From Vampirovibrionales bacterium (GTDB taxonomy: Bacteria; Cyanobacteriota; Vampirovibrionia; Vampirovibrionales; Vampirovibrionaceae), in contig JARXAD010000001.1 in NCBI GenBank assembly GCA_029866025.1, positions 355,873 to 419,872 on the forward strand: 64,000 bases of DNA, in the 5' to 3' direction. Made by a program: the position numbers and the translations under genes. Shown here piece by piece: positions 1 through 8,794 of this stretch (positions within the stretch are counted from its first letter, which is position 1; every line of letters begins with the position of its first letter). Under the pieces are notes generated by a model. The model worked only from the letters and a program-made list of their open reading frames with translations, had not been told where the DNA came from and did not search any database.

Positions 1-66
1 ACCAAAAAAGAGGCGCAGCAAAACGCTGCCGCCGATGCCTTTAAGGTGTGGGAGCCAGATGCTTAA
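1..66 (+). CDS. C-terminal tail of an unidentified gene (partial)
   Basis: Frame 1 is open from the window edge to a TAA at 64-66 and reads as a 21-residue hydrophilic, alanine-rich tail ending in VWEPDA. The composition is protein-like, but the fragment is too short to assign a family. It may equally be a chance open frame. Confidence 0.4.
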   Translation, partial: TKKEAQQNAAADAFKVWEPDA

Positions 67-274
67 GTTGAGTCGCTGGCTCACTGTTTCCTGAGTTGTT
101 TTGGTCTAAGAATTGATTTAACGCTACCAGCCTTGGAAGTTGGCGAATATCATTATTAAATTTAACGAAATCACCCTCTTGTTGGTTTTGTTGAGGGGAG
201 TCCGTTTCAAGCTCTAATTGACCTAACGACAAGATATGAGGAACGATGGACAATAGTTGCCAAAGCAACCCCAA
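41..274 (-). CDS. Small hypothetical protein, doubtful
   Basis: A 77-residue reading frame with a hydrophobic N-terminus (MGLLWQLLSIVPHIL) and a polar, Q/N-rich remainder. The composition is plausible for a protein, but there is no recognised domain and no clear ribosome binding site. It overlaps the end of the plus-strand gene at the window edge. It is the only candidate gene between that gene and tRNA-Asp, so this stretch may simply be intergenic. Confidence 0.25.
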   Translation of the reverse strand: MGLLWQLLSIVPHILSLGQLELETDSPQQNQQEGDFVKFNNDIRQLPRLVALNQFLDQNNSGNSEPATQLKHLAPTP

Positions 275-297
275 AAATTGCTTTAAAGCGTTTAAAA

Positions 298-374
298 TGG
301 CGGGACGGACGGGACTCGAACCCGCGACCCCCTGCGTGACAGGCAGGTATTCTAACCAACTGAACTACCGTCCC
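298..374 (-). tRNA. tRNA-Asp (GTC)
   Basis: Read on the minus strand, the acceptor arm GGGACGG pairs with CCGTCCC. The anticodon stem CCTGC/GCAGG presents GTC in the loop CTGTCAC, and the T arm is GCGGG-TTCGAGT-CCCGT. The discriminator is G, as is usual for tRNA-Asp, and a CCA end is encoded (complement of 298-300). Confidence 0.95.
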
Positions 375-569
375 CTAGGCCATCTCGGTAGCGTGTACCG
401 AAGAGATAACTTTATAACACAAGCCAGCACGCTGTCCAATCCTTTGGCCGTAGGGTATTTGAGAAGAGGGTTTGAGAGCGCTTTAAAAACAACGCGCTAC
501 CTGCTCTCGTTGGTTACGCTAAGCGTTACCCATAATACTTTACTCATAATAAAAAGTGCCGCTCGGGCC

Positions 570-1472
570 CTAGAAGAAGAGGCTTTGGGCTTGGGTTTCC
601 AGGCAGTACAGGTCTTGGGGGGGCTCGTTGGGTAGCTGATACACGCCGGTGCTGTAGTGAGAATACTGTTGGTGAATGTTTTCGGCTTGAAGGCGCTCGT
701 ACAGCTGCTGAGAGAAGAGAACCTGGTTGGGCTGGCAGTAACGGGCAATAAACTGGCACCGGGCCACGCTTTGTTGAATAGCACTGGGCGCAGGGGTGCT
801 GGCATCAATGATTAAACGAGCAGGGGGCTGGGTTTCGGCGCTGCTTAAGCCGCTGTAGTAAGCTTGAAGTTTTTCCACGGATTGCTGGGCATAGCTCAGG
901 GCTTTTTCAGCGCTTTGAAATAGTACACCCTTGCCCCGTGGCGGCGGAGAGCCGGAAGGGGCTAAGTGGGATGCGGGAATTTCCTGCCCCGTATAGTGAC
1001 TAAAGCGAGATAACAATTGGCCGCTTTGAGGAAACTGGGCGAAGGGGAATTCTAGCCACACCACCACAGCGGATCGCTGGAGGGCTTCTTGTTGGGTAGA
1101 CCATTGCTGCTGCTGTTGGCGCTGAACGGCTTGCTGAGAATAATTGGGGCGTTGTGCCGCAGACAGTTGGGTTTCCCACTGGCGCAGCATGCCCGCCGAA
1201 AGCGACAGAATAAAAAAGGTAAACAGCAGCATAATACCCAAAGCCAATGGCGCTGTAGAAACCGTTTGCAACCCGGCACTGGCAACAGGAAAGGGATAAA
1301 GGCTGTTGAGGGTATCGTAAGCGGGATTGAGGGCTGCTGTTAAAGGCTGTAGAGCATTGGTAACGGCCACCACGTTAAAGGCTACTAACAGCCAATGCAA
1401 AATAACCACGGGGGCCAATAGCACCACGCAGCCACCAATAAAATCTAAAAAATAAGAGACCCACCGCAGCAT
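570..1472 (-). CDS. Membrane protein with cyclase-like C-terminal remnant
   Basis: 300 residues, not recognised as a named family. The N-terminal half has about two membrane segments (roughly residues 8-38 and 75-95), followed by a Q-rich linker. The last 60 residues follow the pattern of the end of class III adenylate/guanylate cyclase domains: a helix like VARCQFIARYC, then PNQVLFSQQLYERL, then a final YxTGVYQLPN...DLYCLE strand pair. In the family this matches 'GqvlvSe.ty..l ... lkG...pv.vY.l'. No metal-binding aspartates or full cyclase core can be seen, so a catalytic role is unlikely. It stands alone, 287 bases from mqnC. The similarity is by eye and moderate. Confidence 0.7.
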   Translation of the reverse strand: MLRWVSYFLDFIGGCVVLLAPVVILHWLLVAFNVVAVTNALQPLTAALNPAYDTLNSLYPFPVASAGLQTVSTAPLALGIMLLFTFFILSLSAGMLRQWETQLSAAQRPNYSQQAVQRQQQQQWSTQQEALQRSAVVVWLEFPFAQFPQSGQLLSRFSHYTGQEIPASHLAPSGSPPPRGKGVLFQSAEKALSYAQQSVEKLQAYYSGLSSAETQPPARLIIDASTPAPSAIQQSVARCQFIARYCQPNQVLFSQQLYERLQAENIHQQYSHYSTGVYQLPNEPPQDLYCLETQAQSLFF

Positions 1473-1759
1473 AGGGAGGGGTCCAAACCTTGAATAAACA
1501 AAAAAGAAGTCCTTAAGAGGGTTACACCGCGGGTAACACCCAAAAGGTTAGTGAAAACGCAACCATGAAGCGGTAATGCTTACAGAGTTCTGAAAGACCA
1601 GCCAACAGAGCCCATTAGGCACACTTTTCCACGGTGTTATCGTACCATTGCACGCCACTTTGGCGGAAGCCAGCTGCTGTGGTTTAGGGCATTGGGGGGA
1701 GACGGCGAAGCCGTTTAAGAAAGCGGTTAATCTTTGGATCAAAGGCTTATTGGCAGAGC

Positions 1760-2878
1760 TTATGGTTGGTAAAGCGTATTGTTTTTTGGAAACCGGCGAA
1801 TAATGGAATAATCGGTGTCACGTTGGGCGGCATCGCGGCCCATGCCATGAATGGCCTTGCACATCTCGGCAATGGTTTTGGTGGTTGGGCTAATGCCGGC
1901 TTGGGTTACCACGTTTTCTTCCAGCATCAAGCCGCCCAAGTCGTTGGCACCCATCATACAAGCGGTTTCGCCCAGTTTAAGGCCTTGAGTAATCCAGCTG
2001 GCGCCAATATTGGGCACGTTATCCAGTACAATGCGGGCCAAGGCGCTCACGCGCAGGTATTCCATGCCCGTAGCGGCGGGGCGAGGCGATTTTTCCAGCT
2101 TGGTGTGGGCTTTTTGAAAGGTCCACGGAATAAAGGATAAAAAGCCGCCGGTTTTGTCTTGTAGTTCGCGAATGCGGAAGAGATGATCCACAATGTGCCA
2201 GTCTTTTTCCATCATGCCAAACATCATAGTGGCGCTGGTTTTTAGGCCCAAGCCGTGGGCGGTTTCCATTACGCCTAGCCAGTCTTCTGTATCCACTTTT
2301 TTGGGGCTGACTCGGCGACGAATGTCATCGTGCAAAATTTCACCCCCTGCACCGGGCAGCGAACTCATACCGGCATCCATGAGTTGTTCCAATACGGCTT
2401 TAACGCCCAGGCCGGTTTTTTCGCCCAAAAAGGAGAGCTCGGTGGGGGAAAAGGCGTGGATGGTGAGGGTGGGGTAATCGGTGCGGATAGCTCGCACCAG
2501 CTCGGTGTAGTATTCCAGGGGTAGGTTGGGGTTAACGCCACCTTGTAACAAAATTTGGGTGCCTTGGGCCGCTACTAGCTCGTCTATTTTGGGTTTAATT
2601 TGGTCGTAGGTCAGCGTATAGGCATCGGGGGCGTCTTCGTGGCGATAAAAGGCGCAAAAGCCGCAATCTACGTTGCAAATATTGGTGTAGTTAATGTTGC
2701 GGTCAATCACAAAGGTGATGGGAGCGTTTTCATCGTGAAATTTTTTCTTCACACTTTCGGCCATGGCGCCAAGGCTCAGTAAATCGGCGTGCTGAAAGAG
2801 ATGCAGCGCTTCATTGGCATCAATACGTTTAGGGGAAAGGATGTTGATGGTGGGCGCATCCAGTGCAGGGGATGTCAT
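1760..2878 (-). CDS. mqnC: Cyclic dehypoxanthinyl futalosine synthase MqnC
   Basis: 372 residues. Radical SAM enzyme of the futalosine route to menaquinone: it cyclises dehypoxanthine futalosine to the cyclic form in the cytoplasm. The radical SAM motif is C68-x3-C72-x2-C75 (ICNVDCGFCAFYR). Next comes ILLQGGVNP, the typical QGG stretch, and later LPGAGGEIL and a C-terminal region with IGASWITQGL, all as in MqnC rather than MqnE. Length is normal for the family. mqnE and mqnA lie about 52 kb away in this window, so the pathway is split between loci. It begins with ATG at 2876-2878 and stands alone, with a 250-base upstream gap. Confidence 0.95.
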   Translation of the reverse strand: MTSPALDAPTINILSPKRIDANEALHLFQHADLLSLGAMAESVKKKFHDENAPITFVIDRNINYTNICNVDCGFCAFYRHEDAPDAYTLTYDQIKPKIDELVAAQGTQILLQGGVNPNLPLEYYTELVRAIRTDYPTLTIHAFSPTELSFLGEKTGLGVKAVLEQLMDAGMSSLPGAGGEILHDDIRRRVSPKKVDTEDWLGVMETAHGLGLKTSATMMFGMMEKDWHIVDHLFRIRELQDKTGGFLSFIPWTFQKAHTKLEKSPRPAATGMEYLRVSALARIVLDNVPNIGASWITQGLKLGETACMMGANDLGGLMLEENVVTQAGISPTTKTIAEMCKAIHGMGRDAAQRDTDYSIIRRFPKNNTLYQP

Positions 2879-3130
2879 GGCAATCAGGCTCCGTTCAGCA
2901 GTAGTACTGTTTGTTCTCAGTCTAGAGGGAACTCAAGGGAATCTCAAACCCACAACAGGGGTTTTTAACAGGGATGGGCTGTAACGGAATGTATCGTTTT
3001 GCACGCAAGAAGCCACTTTGCTAGCAACCCTTTTGATTCAGGGCCTTCTATCACAATATCAACAAGCCTATTGAGCTAAATAGTCGTTAGAGAGACTCCC
3101 CCTTTCGTAGCATGAAGTGAGACGTGAACC

Positions 3131-3583
3131 ATGACAGCCTTATCCCCAATTCAATCCAATGTTACTCAATTTGGGTGCCATCAATCTCAGCCTGCTAACG
3201 TTAAGGCTCAGTTTGGCCACGTGTGTAACGGGTTGGGGTGTTGTGTCAAATTTTCGGCTCAGGCACGAACCAATTCCTGTGATTCAACGGGATGTAGCAC
3301 AGGTCCTACGGTGTTGGGTGTGCTGGGTGCCATTGGGCTAGGGTTTGCGGCATTGTTTGTGGGCAAACGAGTGATTGGCACGGTGTTTGGTACCGCCTCT
3401 ACCAGTATTAGAGATTTTTGCAGCCGATTGTTTACAGGCAAAGGCTTGGTAGAAAAAGCCAAGGCATTGAGTAAAAACGCTTTAGATACTGCTAAAGCGA
3501 ATGGTTATGTACAAGGGGCTTCCGATGGGCTTGTTACAGGCTGGAACAAAGCGCTGGTTTATGTACGGCGTTTGATTGGCTAA
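3131..3583 (+). CDS. Small orphan protein with hydrophobic segment and N-terminal x-F-G motif
   Basis: 150 residues, no recognised family. The N-terminus (MTALSPIQSNVTQFGCHQ) carries the proline/valine...F-G pattern shared by several small proteins in this window. Seven cysteines lie in residues 16-55, suggesting disulphides or metal binding. One long hydrophobic helix follows (about residues 60-82, GVLGAIGLGFAALFVG), then a basic, amphipathic C-terminal half. This could be an exported or membrane-inserted protein. The ribosome site is weak. A hairpin with a short T-run follows the stop by about 70 bases. Confidence 0.65.
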   Translation: MTALSPIQSNVTQFGCHQSQPANVKAQFGHVCNGLGCCVKFSAQARTNSCDSTGCSTGPTVLGVLGAIGLGFAALFVGKRVIGTVFGTASTSIRDFCSRLFTGKGLVEKAKALSKNALDTAKANGYVQGASDGLVTGWNKALVYVRRLIG

Positions 3584-3650
3584 GATTAAACAATCTGTTA
3601 AGTCGGAATTTTTCTATTTTTTACTTTCTCATTACTCATTCTCTCTATCC

Positions 3651-3684
3651 AGCCTCCAGTGCTTTTAAGCTTTTGGGGGCTTTT
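3651..3684 (+). terminator. Probable intrinsic terminator
   Basis: AGCCTCC (3651-3657) pairs with GGGGGCT (3675-3681) with one T-G wobble, followed by TTTT. It lies 70 bases after the stop of the small orphan gene at 3131. The remaining 330 bases to the TPR gene show no reading frame or RNA I can support. Confidence 0.55.
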
Positions 3685-4017
3685 CCTTACTTACCAAAGC
3701 TGGGCTTTTATTCCGGCACTTTGCATACTGGCCCCTTGAGTCAATTTTTAGACACTCAGTCTTTGTATTTTGTACGCTACAAAACCAATAGCCATTGATG
3801 AACACGCCCAATCTCAGCTTAAAAACTCACCTAGGTGTTTGCTGAATGGGGCGCAGGGGTGAACTTTATTAAAGGATAAGCGTCTCAACAATGACCTTAG
3901 CGTTCGTATAAAAACCCAGCTTGCTGGGGGCGCCAAGATGGTTTCGTGGCGGCGAGTTGCTGGTAACATACCCTGCAGGTGTGTAACCCAGTACTAATGG
4001 CGTGGATGAAGAGTGCT

Positions 4018-6561
4018 ATGACAATTTTTAAACGGGTACCGATTAGTGGTTTTGTGGGATTGATGCTTGCTGCAACGGTTTCGCTGGCATTCAGCCCAAC
4101 GGCTGTTGCCCAGCAAACCATGTCACCCATGTGGGGGCAGCAACTGCCTTATGGAGTCACCCCGTACGGGTCCATTCCTGGGGTTACGGGTTCTTATGCC
4201 GGGGGCTACCCGGCTACCCCCTACCCGACCGCCCCGGTTCGTTCTCAAATGCCGCCGGCCTACCAGCGGCCAACAATGACTCCAGCGAATGTTAGAAATT
4301 ACGCCCCTATCACTCCTCAGCAAACGTACGCTCCTAGGCCTTATGCCCCAACAGCTTCCTCGCCATCGGCTCCTAAAGAATACGCAGACTACTACACAGA
4401 AGCCAATCGCTTGTTTCAGGCTGGGCAACTAACGGAAGCCATTGCCACGTACCAAAAAGCCTTGCCATTAGCACAAGGGGTTAGCTTGCCCATTGCTCAT
4501 AACAATTTAGCGGCCATTTTTATTAAGCGGGGCCAGTATTTTCTCAATCAAGGCCAAGCGGATGACGCTCTTAATGATTTTCGTCATGCCGTGTATTACT
4601 TAGAGGCCGGTTGGCCGGTGGGTGAAGCGTATTCAGCCAATCAGCAGCGTAACCGAGACATTGCCCGTCAGCACCTGTTGGTGGGTTATCAAAAGCTAGG
4701 CACTCCTTCGCCAACAAGCAATCAGCACCGCCAATGGGCCATCACTCTCCGTCAACAAGGAAAATTTGAACCCGCCTTGGCGGAATTTTTCCAAGTGCTG
4801 GAAAAGGACGGAACAGACCTAACGGCATTGCAGGCCACCGGTGATATGTTCATGGTGATGAATCAGCCAACGCTGGCGGTAAAAGCTCTAAAGCAACAGC
4901 TGACAGTTGTGGAAAAAACAACGGCTCCTTCTGCAGAGGAGCATGACAAAGCGCTGGTGCAGGTGCTATCATGCTTGGCCCATGCCGAAAATCAGATGGG
5001 GGATGTGGACGCTGCTATTGCCCACCTCAATAAAGCCACGGATTTAGACCCCAAAAATGCCCTGGTATTGGGGCAGCTGGAAAAAATTTGGCGCAAAGAA
5101 CTTCAGTTTGATGCCGCAAACCCGGTGGTGCATGCCAACTTGGGCAGTGTGTTTCAAAAGCAAGGGCAAATTGAAAAAGCCCATAAAGCCTATGCCAATG
5201 CAGAAAAACTATTGGCCCAACCCATCCCTGGTAGTGGAACAGTGGCCAATGCCAGTGCCGTTAAAGAAGACATTCGCCTGAATGAAGGGACGCTGTTTCA
5301 AGACCAAAAAAACTATGCCAATGCCCGCGAAGCCTATGAATCGGTGCTGAGAGCCAACCCCAATCAGCCACGGGCGTTGTTTTTACTGGCTGGGTTGCAA
5401 GAAGAACTAAAACAGCCCCGAGAGGCCGTGGCCATATTGGATCGATTACTGACCCTCAAGCCTCAGGATGATGCCGTACACCAACGATACCTGGGTTTGC
5501 TGGATACGGTGTATGCCAATGATGCTATGGGTAAACAGCAAGCGTTAATGGCCTACGGAAACCGTTACCCACAGCAAGGCTTTGTGCAGCAAACCGTTGC
5601 TGAACGCTTGCATTCGGCTGGAAAAGCAGATTTGGCCGTGCCTTATTACCGAAAAGCGGTGGCGTTATGGCCGAGTAATGCCACATTACTAGCCAACTTA
5701 GGGTCGGCTCTGCAAGCCAGTGGTCAAGAAGCAGAAGCCGTGGCGGTGTTAAAAAAGGCCAGTACACTCGATCCCAAGGCCGGTGCCATTCAAGATCTAT
5801 TGGCCAAAAGCCAGACCAATCTTTGGCAGCAGTCGTATCAACAGGCGGTGGATGCCCAGCAGACGGGTAATCATCAGCAAGCCATCCCCTTGTTTGAGGC
5901 AACGGTGAGTAAGGCTCAATTGGCTCAGGCAAAGTTGCCGGTCGATTTCTATGTCGCCTACGGGGCGTCGTTGCAGGCATTGAATCAGTTGGATAAAGCC
6001 CTAAGCCAATATCAGCAGGCCTTGGTGTTAGAGCCCAACAATGCCAATGCTTACTATTATCGGGCGACGGTGTACCACCAACAGCAGGCTGTTACGAAGG
6101 CCGAAGCTGACTATACCAAGGCGTTAACTCTTCCGGGCTTGGATTCTTCCTATAAAACCGTTATTGAGCGAGATTTAGCCGAGCTAAAAACCGGCCAAGC
6201 CGATTCTCTGCTGGATAAAGCCATGTCGGCCTATGGGTCTAAGCAATACACACAGGCTTTAACGCTGCTCTCTCAGGCAGAAGCCATGGACCCCTCCAAT
6301 GGTTCGGTGGAGTACACACGCGGTCTGGTTTTGGCCGAGCAAAAGAACTATACCGCTGCCATTCGGGCTTATCAGGCTGCTTTGCAAAAAGAGCCATCCT
6401 TAGTGGATGCCTATTATGGGTTGGGTGTGGCGTATGAACTGGCCAAACAGCCCTCTCAGGCCAAGGTTGCTTATCAACAGTATGTGGATAAGGCCCCGGC
6501 TAGTGAGGATACGAAAGATTTGGTTGCGTATGCTCAGTCTCGTGTGAAAGAGTTGAAATAG
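4018..6561 (+). CDS. Large secreted TPR-repeat protein
   Basis: About 847 residues. An N-terminal signal peptide (MTIFKRVPISGFVG..., cleavage likely after AVA near residue 31) leads into a proline/tyrosine-rich linker (about residues 35-115) and then a long tandem TPR array to the end. Typical TPR helices recur, such as EANRLFQAGQLTEAIATYQK and AYYGLGVAYELAKQPSQAK. Such proteins act as protein-protein scaffolds; here it is exported, probably to the periplasm or cell surface. The start at 4018 is preferred because GAAGAG lies just upstream and the signal peptide begins cleanly. ATG at 4006 and GTG at 3979 are possible alternatives. No enzyme domain is seen. Confidence 0.85.
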   Translation: MTIFKRVPISGFVGLMLAATVSLAFSPTAVAQQTMSPMWGQQLPYGVTPYGSIPGVTGSYAGGYPATPYPTAPVRSQMPPAYQRPTMTPANVRNYAPITPQQTYAPRPYAPTASSPSAPKEYADYYTEANRLFQAGQLTEAIATYQKALPLAQGVSLPIAHNNLAAIFIKRGQYFLNQGQADDALNDFRHAVYYLEAGWPVGEAYSANQQRNRDIARQHLLVGYQKLGTPSPTSNQHRQWAITLRQQGKFEPALAEFFQVLEKDGTDLTALQATGDMFMVMNQPTLAVKALKQQLTVVEKTTAPSAEEHDKALVQVLSCLAHAENQMGDVDAAIAHLNKATDLDPKNALVLGQLEKIWRKELQFDAANPVVHANLGSVFQKQGQIEKAHKAYANAEKLLAQPIPGSGTVANASAVKEDIRLNEGTLFQDQKNYANAREAYESVLRANPNQPRALFLLAGLQEELKQPREAVAILDRLLTLKPQDDAVHQRYLGLLDTVYANDAMGKQQALMAYGNRYPQQGFVQQTVAERLHSAGKADLAVPYYRKAVALWPSNATLLANLGSALQASGQEAEAVAVLKKASTLDPKAGAIQDLLAKSQTNLWQQSYQQAVDAQQTGNHQQAIPLFEATVSKAQLAQAKLPVDFYVAYGASLQALNQLDKALSQYQQALVLEPNNANAYYYRATVYHQQQAVTKAEADYTKALTLPGLDSSYKTVIERDLAELKTGQADSLLDKAMSAYGSKQYTQALTLLSQAEAMDPSNGSVEYTRGLVLAEQKNYTAAIRAYQAALQKEPSLVDAYYGLGVAYELAKQPSQAKVAYQQYVDKAPASEDTKDLVAYAQSRVKELK

Positions 6562-6657
6562 TAAAAATTTTGGAAGGGATTATTGCTTTCAAGCCAATCA
6601 AATCAATAGTTACCGATGTTTACGCCAAATCCAAGTTAAAAGCTTCCACTTGGTGGG

Positions 6658-7197
6658 CTACATGACTTTGCGGGAGTACACCGATTCGTAGTGAATGGGG
6701 ATACTCCCCGAGAACAGGGCAATGGAGCCGGCTCCTGGCACATCCAGCGTTAGGCCGGGGAAAAAAGGCTTGAAGTTGACCGTAACATTGGCACTGTAGC
6801 CCAATACAATGCCGCCATTGCTGGTAATGGCGCTAATGCTTCGGGTTTGGGCCGATAACTTGGCTTTGCTCAAGCGTGTGTCTATGGCTAGTTCGCCTTT
6901 GTTGTCTTCGTTGTTATAAATAGTGGCGGTGTAAGCCCCGTCTTCGGCAGCTAGTTTGGTGGCATGGTAGGTTTGCCATAGGCGCCCCATTTCGGCAATG
7001 CCCAAACCCATAATGAGTAGTATGGGCAAAATAAGGGTCAGCTCAACAATGGATTGCCCTCGGAACGGCGTTAACCCAAGACGAGAGTGATGAGAGGGTT
7101 TAGGGTAAGGCAAGGCCATGGGTAGGGTATCGAACACAATGTGGGTGGACCCAAGGGTGGATTGCAGCAACGGTGGCGACTTTGTTACAATAAGCAT
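6658..7197 (-). CDS. TadE-like pilus assembly protein
   Basis: Up to 179 residues. The segment RGQSIVELTLILPILLIMGL followed by GIAEMGRLWQTY is the TadE/TadG signature: a pseudopilin-like helix with the G-x-x-x-VE start used by Tad (tight adherence) pilus systems. The rest is a beta-rich extracellular domain. Start uncertain: ATG at 7197 gives a 54-residue lead before the helix, while ATG at 7119 gives a shorter and more typical one. Neither has a clear ribosome site. No other tad genes are adjacent; two decayed pilin-like fragments lie near 15 kb. Confidence 0.75.
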   Translation of the reverse strand: MLIVTKSPPLLQSTLGSTHIVFDTLPMALPYPKPSHHSRLGLTPFRGQSIVELTLILPILLIMGLGIAEMGRLWQTYHATKLAAEDGAYTATIYNNEDNKGELAIDTRLSKAKLSAQTRSISAITSNGGIVLGYSANVTVNFKPFFPGLTLDVPGAGSIALFSGSIPIHYESVYSRKVM

Positions 7198-7203
7198 TCG
7201 GTT

Positions 7204-7279
7204 GCGGGTGTAACTCAGTTGGTAGAGTATCTGCCTTCCAAGCAGACTGTCGCGCGTTCGAGTCGCGTCGCCCGCTCCA
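7204..7279 (+). tRNA. tRNA-Gly (TCC)
   Basis: Acceptor GCGGGTG pairs with CGCCCGC with one T-G wobble. The anticodon stem TCTGC/GCAGA encloses CTTCCAA with anticodon TCC. The T arm is GCGCG-TTCGAGT-CGCGT. The discriminator is T, and CCA is encoded at 7277-7279. Confidence 0.95.
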
Positions 7280-7314
7280 TTTTTAAGCCTAAAGGCTAGT
7301 TAGAGGCTAAATAC

Positions 7315-7710
7315 TTAAGCGGGTACAGCCATGCCGCACGATTGCTTAATCTTGGCGCACAGGTCATCGGCATTAAAGGGTTTTACCACGTAGTTGTTAG
7401 CGCCGCTTTGTATGGCCAACACCACATTGGTTTTTTCGCCTTCGGTGGTCACCATAATCACTGGTGTTTTGTTGCCGGTGGCACGAATGTCTCGCAAGGC
7501 ATCAATGCCCAATTTGTTGGGCATATTCCAGTCCATTAAAATGGCGGTAATATCATCGTTCTGCGCGGCTTTTTCCACGGCTTCTACGCCATCCACGGCC
7601 TGAATGACATTGGTAGGTAAAATACCCATCTTGTTTTCTAACGCGCTGATAATGACTTTGCGCATGACGGCGGAGTCATCCACCACTAAAAATTTTAGGT
7701 TGAGTGTCAT
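7315..7710 (-). CDS. cheY: CheY-like single-domain response regulator
   Basis: 131 residues, one receiver domain. The acidic pocket is D11-D12, the phosphoacceptor is D60 (ILMDWNMP), with the conserved threonine in MVTTEG and lysine in VVKPF. It would take phosphate from CheA and act on a motor or pilus target. It is the last gene of the chemotaxis operon, 62 bases after the CheX-like gene. It is a close paralogue of the regulator at 8366, sharing the VDDSA and LxDWNMP signatures, so one copy may act as output and the other as phosphate sink. Confidence 0.92.
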   Translation of the reverse strand: MTLNLKFLVVDDSAVMRKVIISALENKMGILPTNVIQAVDGVEAVEKAAQNDDITAILMDWNMPNKLGIDALRDIRATGNKTPVIMVTTEGEKTNVVLAIQSGANNYVVKPFNADDLCAKIKQSCGMAVPA

Positions 7711-7772
7711 TGTACCATTGCTCCTAAATCAAAAAATGCTGAAAAAAGAAAGGTCTGTACCCAAGCCAAGTG

Positions 7773-8276
7773 CTAATTGCTAAATTTAAAGCTTACTTGC
7801 AGCACAAATTCTTGGCCTTCAGCATCAAAAAACATCAGCAAGTAGGGGGTGTTTTTGGGGCGGCTCGCAATTTCGTGCCCCTTGCCTTTAATAATGGTGG
7901 GTAGAGACATGCGGAACGGCTGCCCCGTGTTTTCGCTTAGGGCAGTTTTGGAGCGACCTGAGATCATATTTACCAGTTCGCCAATGCCATCACAGCAGTC
8001 GTCGTCGCTTAAATCGGCGGGCTCAATGCCCAGCAGGCGTGCCACCATCATTTTAGCTAAGGGTGAGTTAAAACACAGGCCTACCATTCCTTCGCCGCTT
8101 TCGCCCATAATGCCAATAATGGCAGAAATATCGCCGATGGGCGTGTAATCAGTTCGTGCATTGACTGATTTGAGGGTAACGTTGGTGTTGGCCATGGATG
8201 ACAAGACTTCCATGACGGACGATGAAATAGCATTCACCATTTTAGCATCAAGGGCTTGGGCTTGGGTGGCAGTCAT
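7773..8276 (-). CDS. cheX: CheX/CheC-family CheY-P phosphatase
   Basis: 167 residues. It matches CheX-like phosphatases: an N-terminal helix, IIGIMGESGEGMVGLCF, a single ExxN active-site motif (E100-L-V-N103 within DGIGELVNMISG), and a closing strand EFVLQVSFKF. In this family the Glu and Asn position a water to remove phosphate from CheY. Having one ExxN motif rather than two favours CheX over CheC. It lies between two cheY genes in the che operon, consistent with a signal-termination role. Confidence 0.85.
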   Translation of the reverse strand: MTATQAQALDAKMVNAISSSVMEVLSSMANTNVTLKSVNARTDYTPIGDISAIIGIMGESGEGMVGLCFNSPLAKMMVARLLGIEPADLSDDDCCDGIGELVNMISGRSKTALSENTGQPFRMSLPTIIKGKGHEIASRPKNTPYLLMFFDAEGQEFVLQVSFKFSN

Positions 8277-8365
8277 GGAGTAAGAGCCTTTCTGAACAAC
8301 ATAAAAGGGGTAAAGCTGTTTTAATAAAGGGGGTGAAGGCAGCCGTGAATTGTTGCTGCTAAAGA

Positions 8366-8755
8366 CTAGAAATCATCCATCTCGACGCACTGTAAAATTC
8401 GGGTCGAGAGGTCTTCAGGCGTGAAGGGTTTGGTGAGGTACTGTTTGGCTCCGCCTCGGATGGCTTCAATGATGTTGCTTTTGGCCCCTTCAGTGGTAAG
8501 CATCATCACAGGGATATTGGCAGTATCGGCCGATTCTTTTAAATTTTTAAGGGTGGTGGGGCCGTCCATCACGGGCATGTTCCAATCCAATAAAATTAAA
8601 TTTACATTACCTGTGTTGGCTTTTAACACATCCAATGCTTCTTGCCCATTGCCGGCTTCTAATAAGCCAAAGCCCAATAGGTCGGCAGTGTTTTTTACAA
8701 TTCTGCGAATAATGGCAGAATCATCCACGGATAAAATTTGGGGAGTGTCACTCAT
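8366..8755 (-). CDS. cheY: CheY-like single-domain response regulator
   Basis: 129 residues, receiver domain only. Acidic pair D11-D12, phosphoacceptor D57 (LILLDWNMP), threonine in MLTTEG, lysine in LTKPF: all functional positions are present. It lies 39 bases after cheR and 89 before the CheX-like gene in the same minus-strand operon. It is a second CheY, paralogous to the regulator at 7315. Division of labour between the two cannot be read from sequence. Confidence 0.92.
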   Translation of the reverse strand: MSDTPQILSVDDSAIIRRIVKNTADLLGFGLLEAGNGQEALDVLKANTGNVNLILLDWNMPVMDGPTTLKNLKESADTANIPVMMLTTEGAKSNIIEAIRGGAKQYLTKPFTPEDLSTRILQCVEMDDF

Positions 8756-8794
8756 GGGATAAAGTCCTTTGGTTGCATGTGAAATGAGAAAGAG

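Noticed and set aside
246-635. 129-residue plus-strand frame across tRNA-Asp
   Set aside because: It runs across the tRNA in antisense and reads like tRNA-derived peptide (GRTGLEPATPC), a common false gene.
1473-1759. 64-residue minus-strand frame (1548-1742) between the membrane protein and mqnC
   Set aside because: No ribosome site, no domain, and biased composition; treated as intergenic.
7281-7314. Terminator for the che operon
   Set aside because: Only a four- to five-bp stem (AGCC/GGCT) with a weak T-run; not enough to call.
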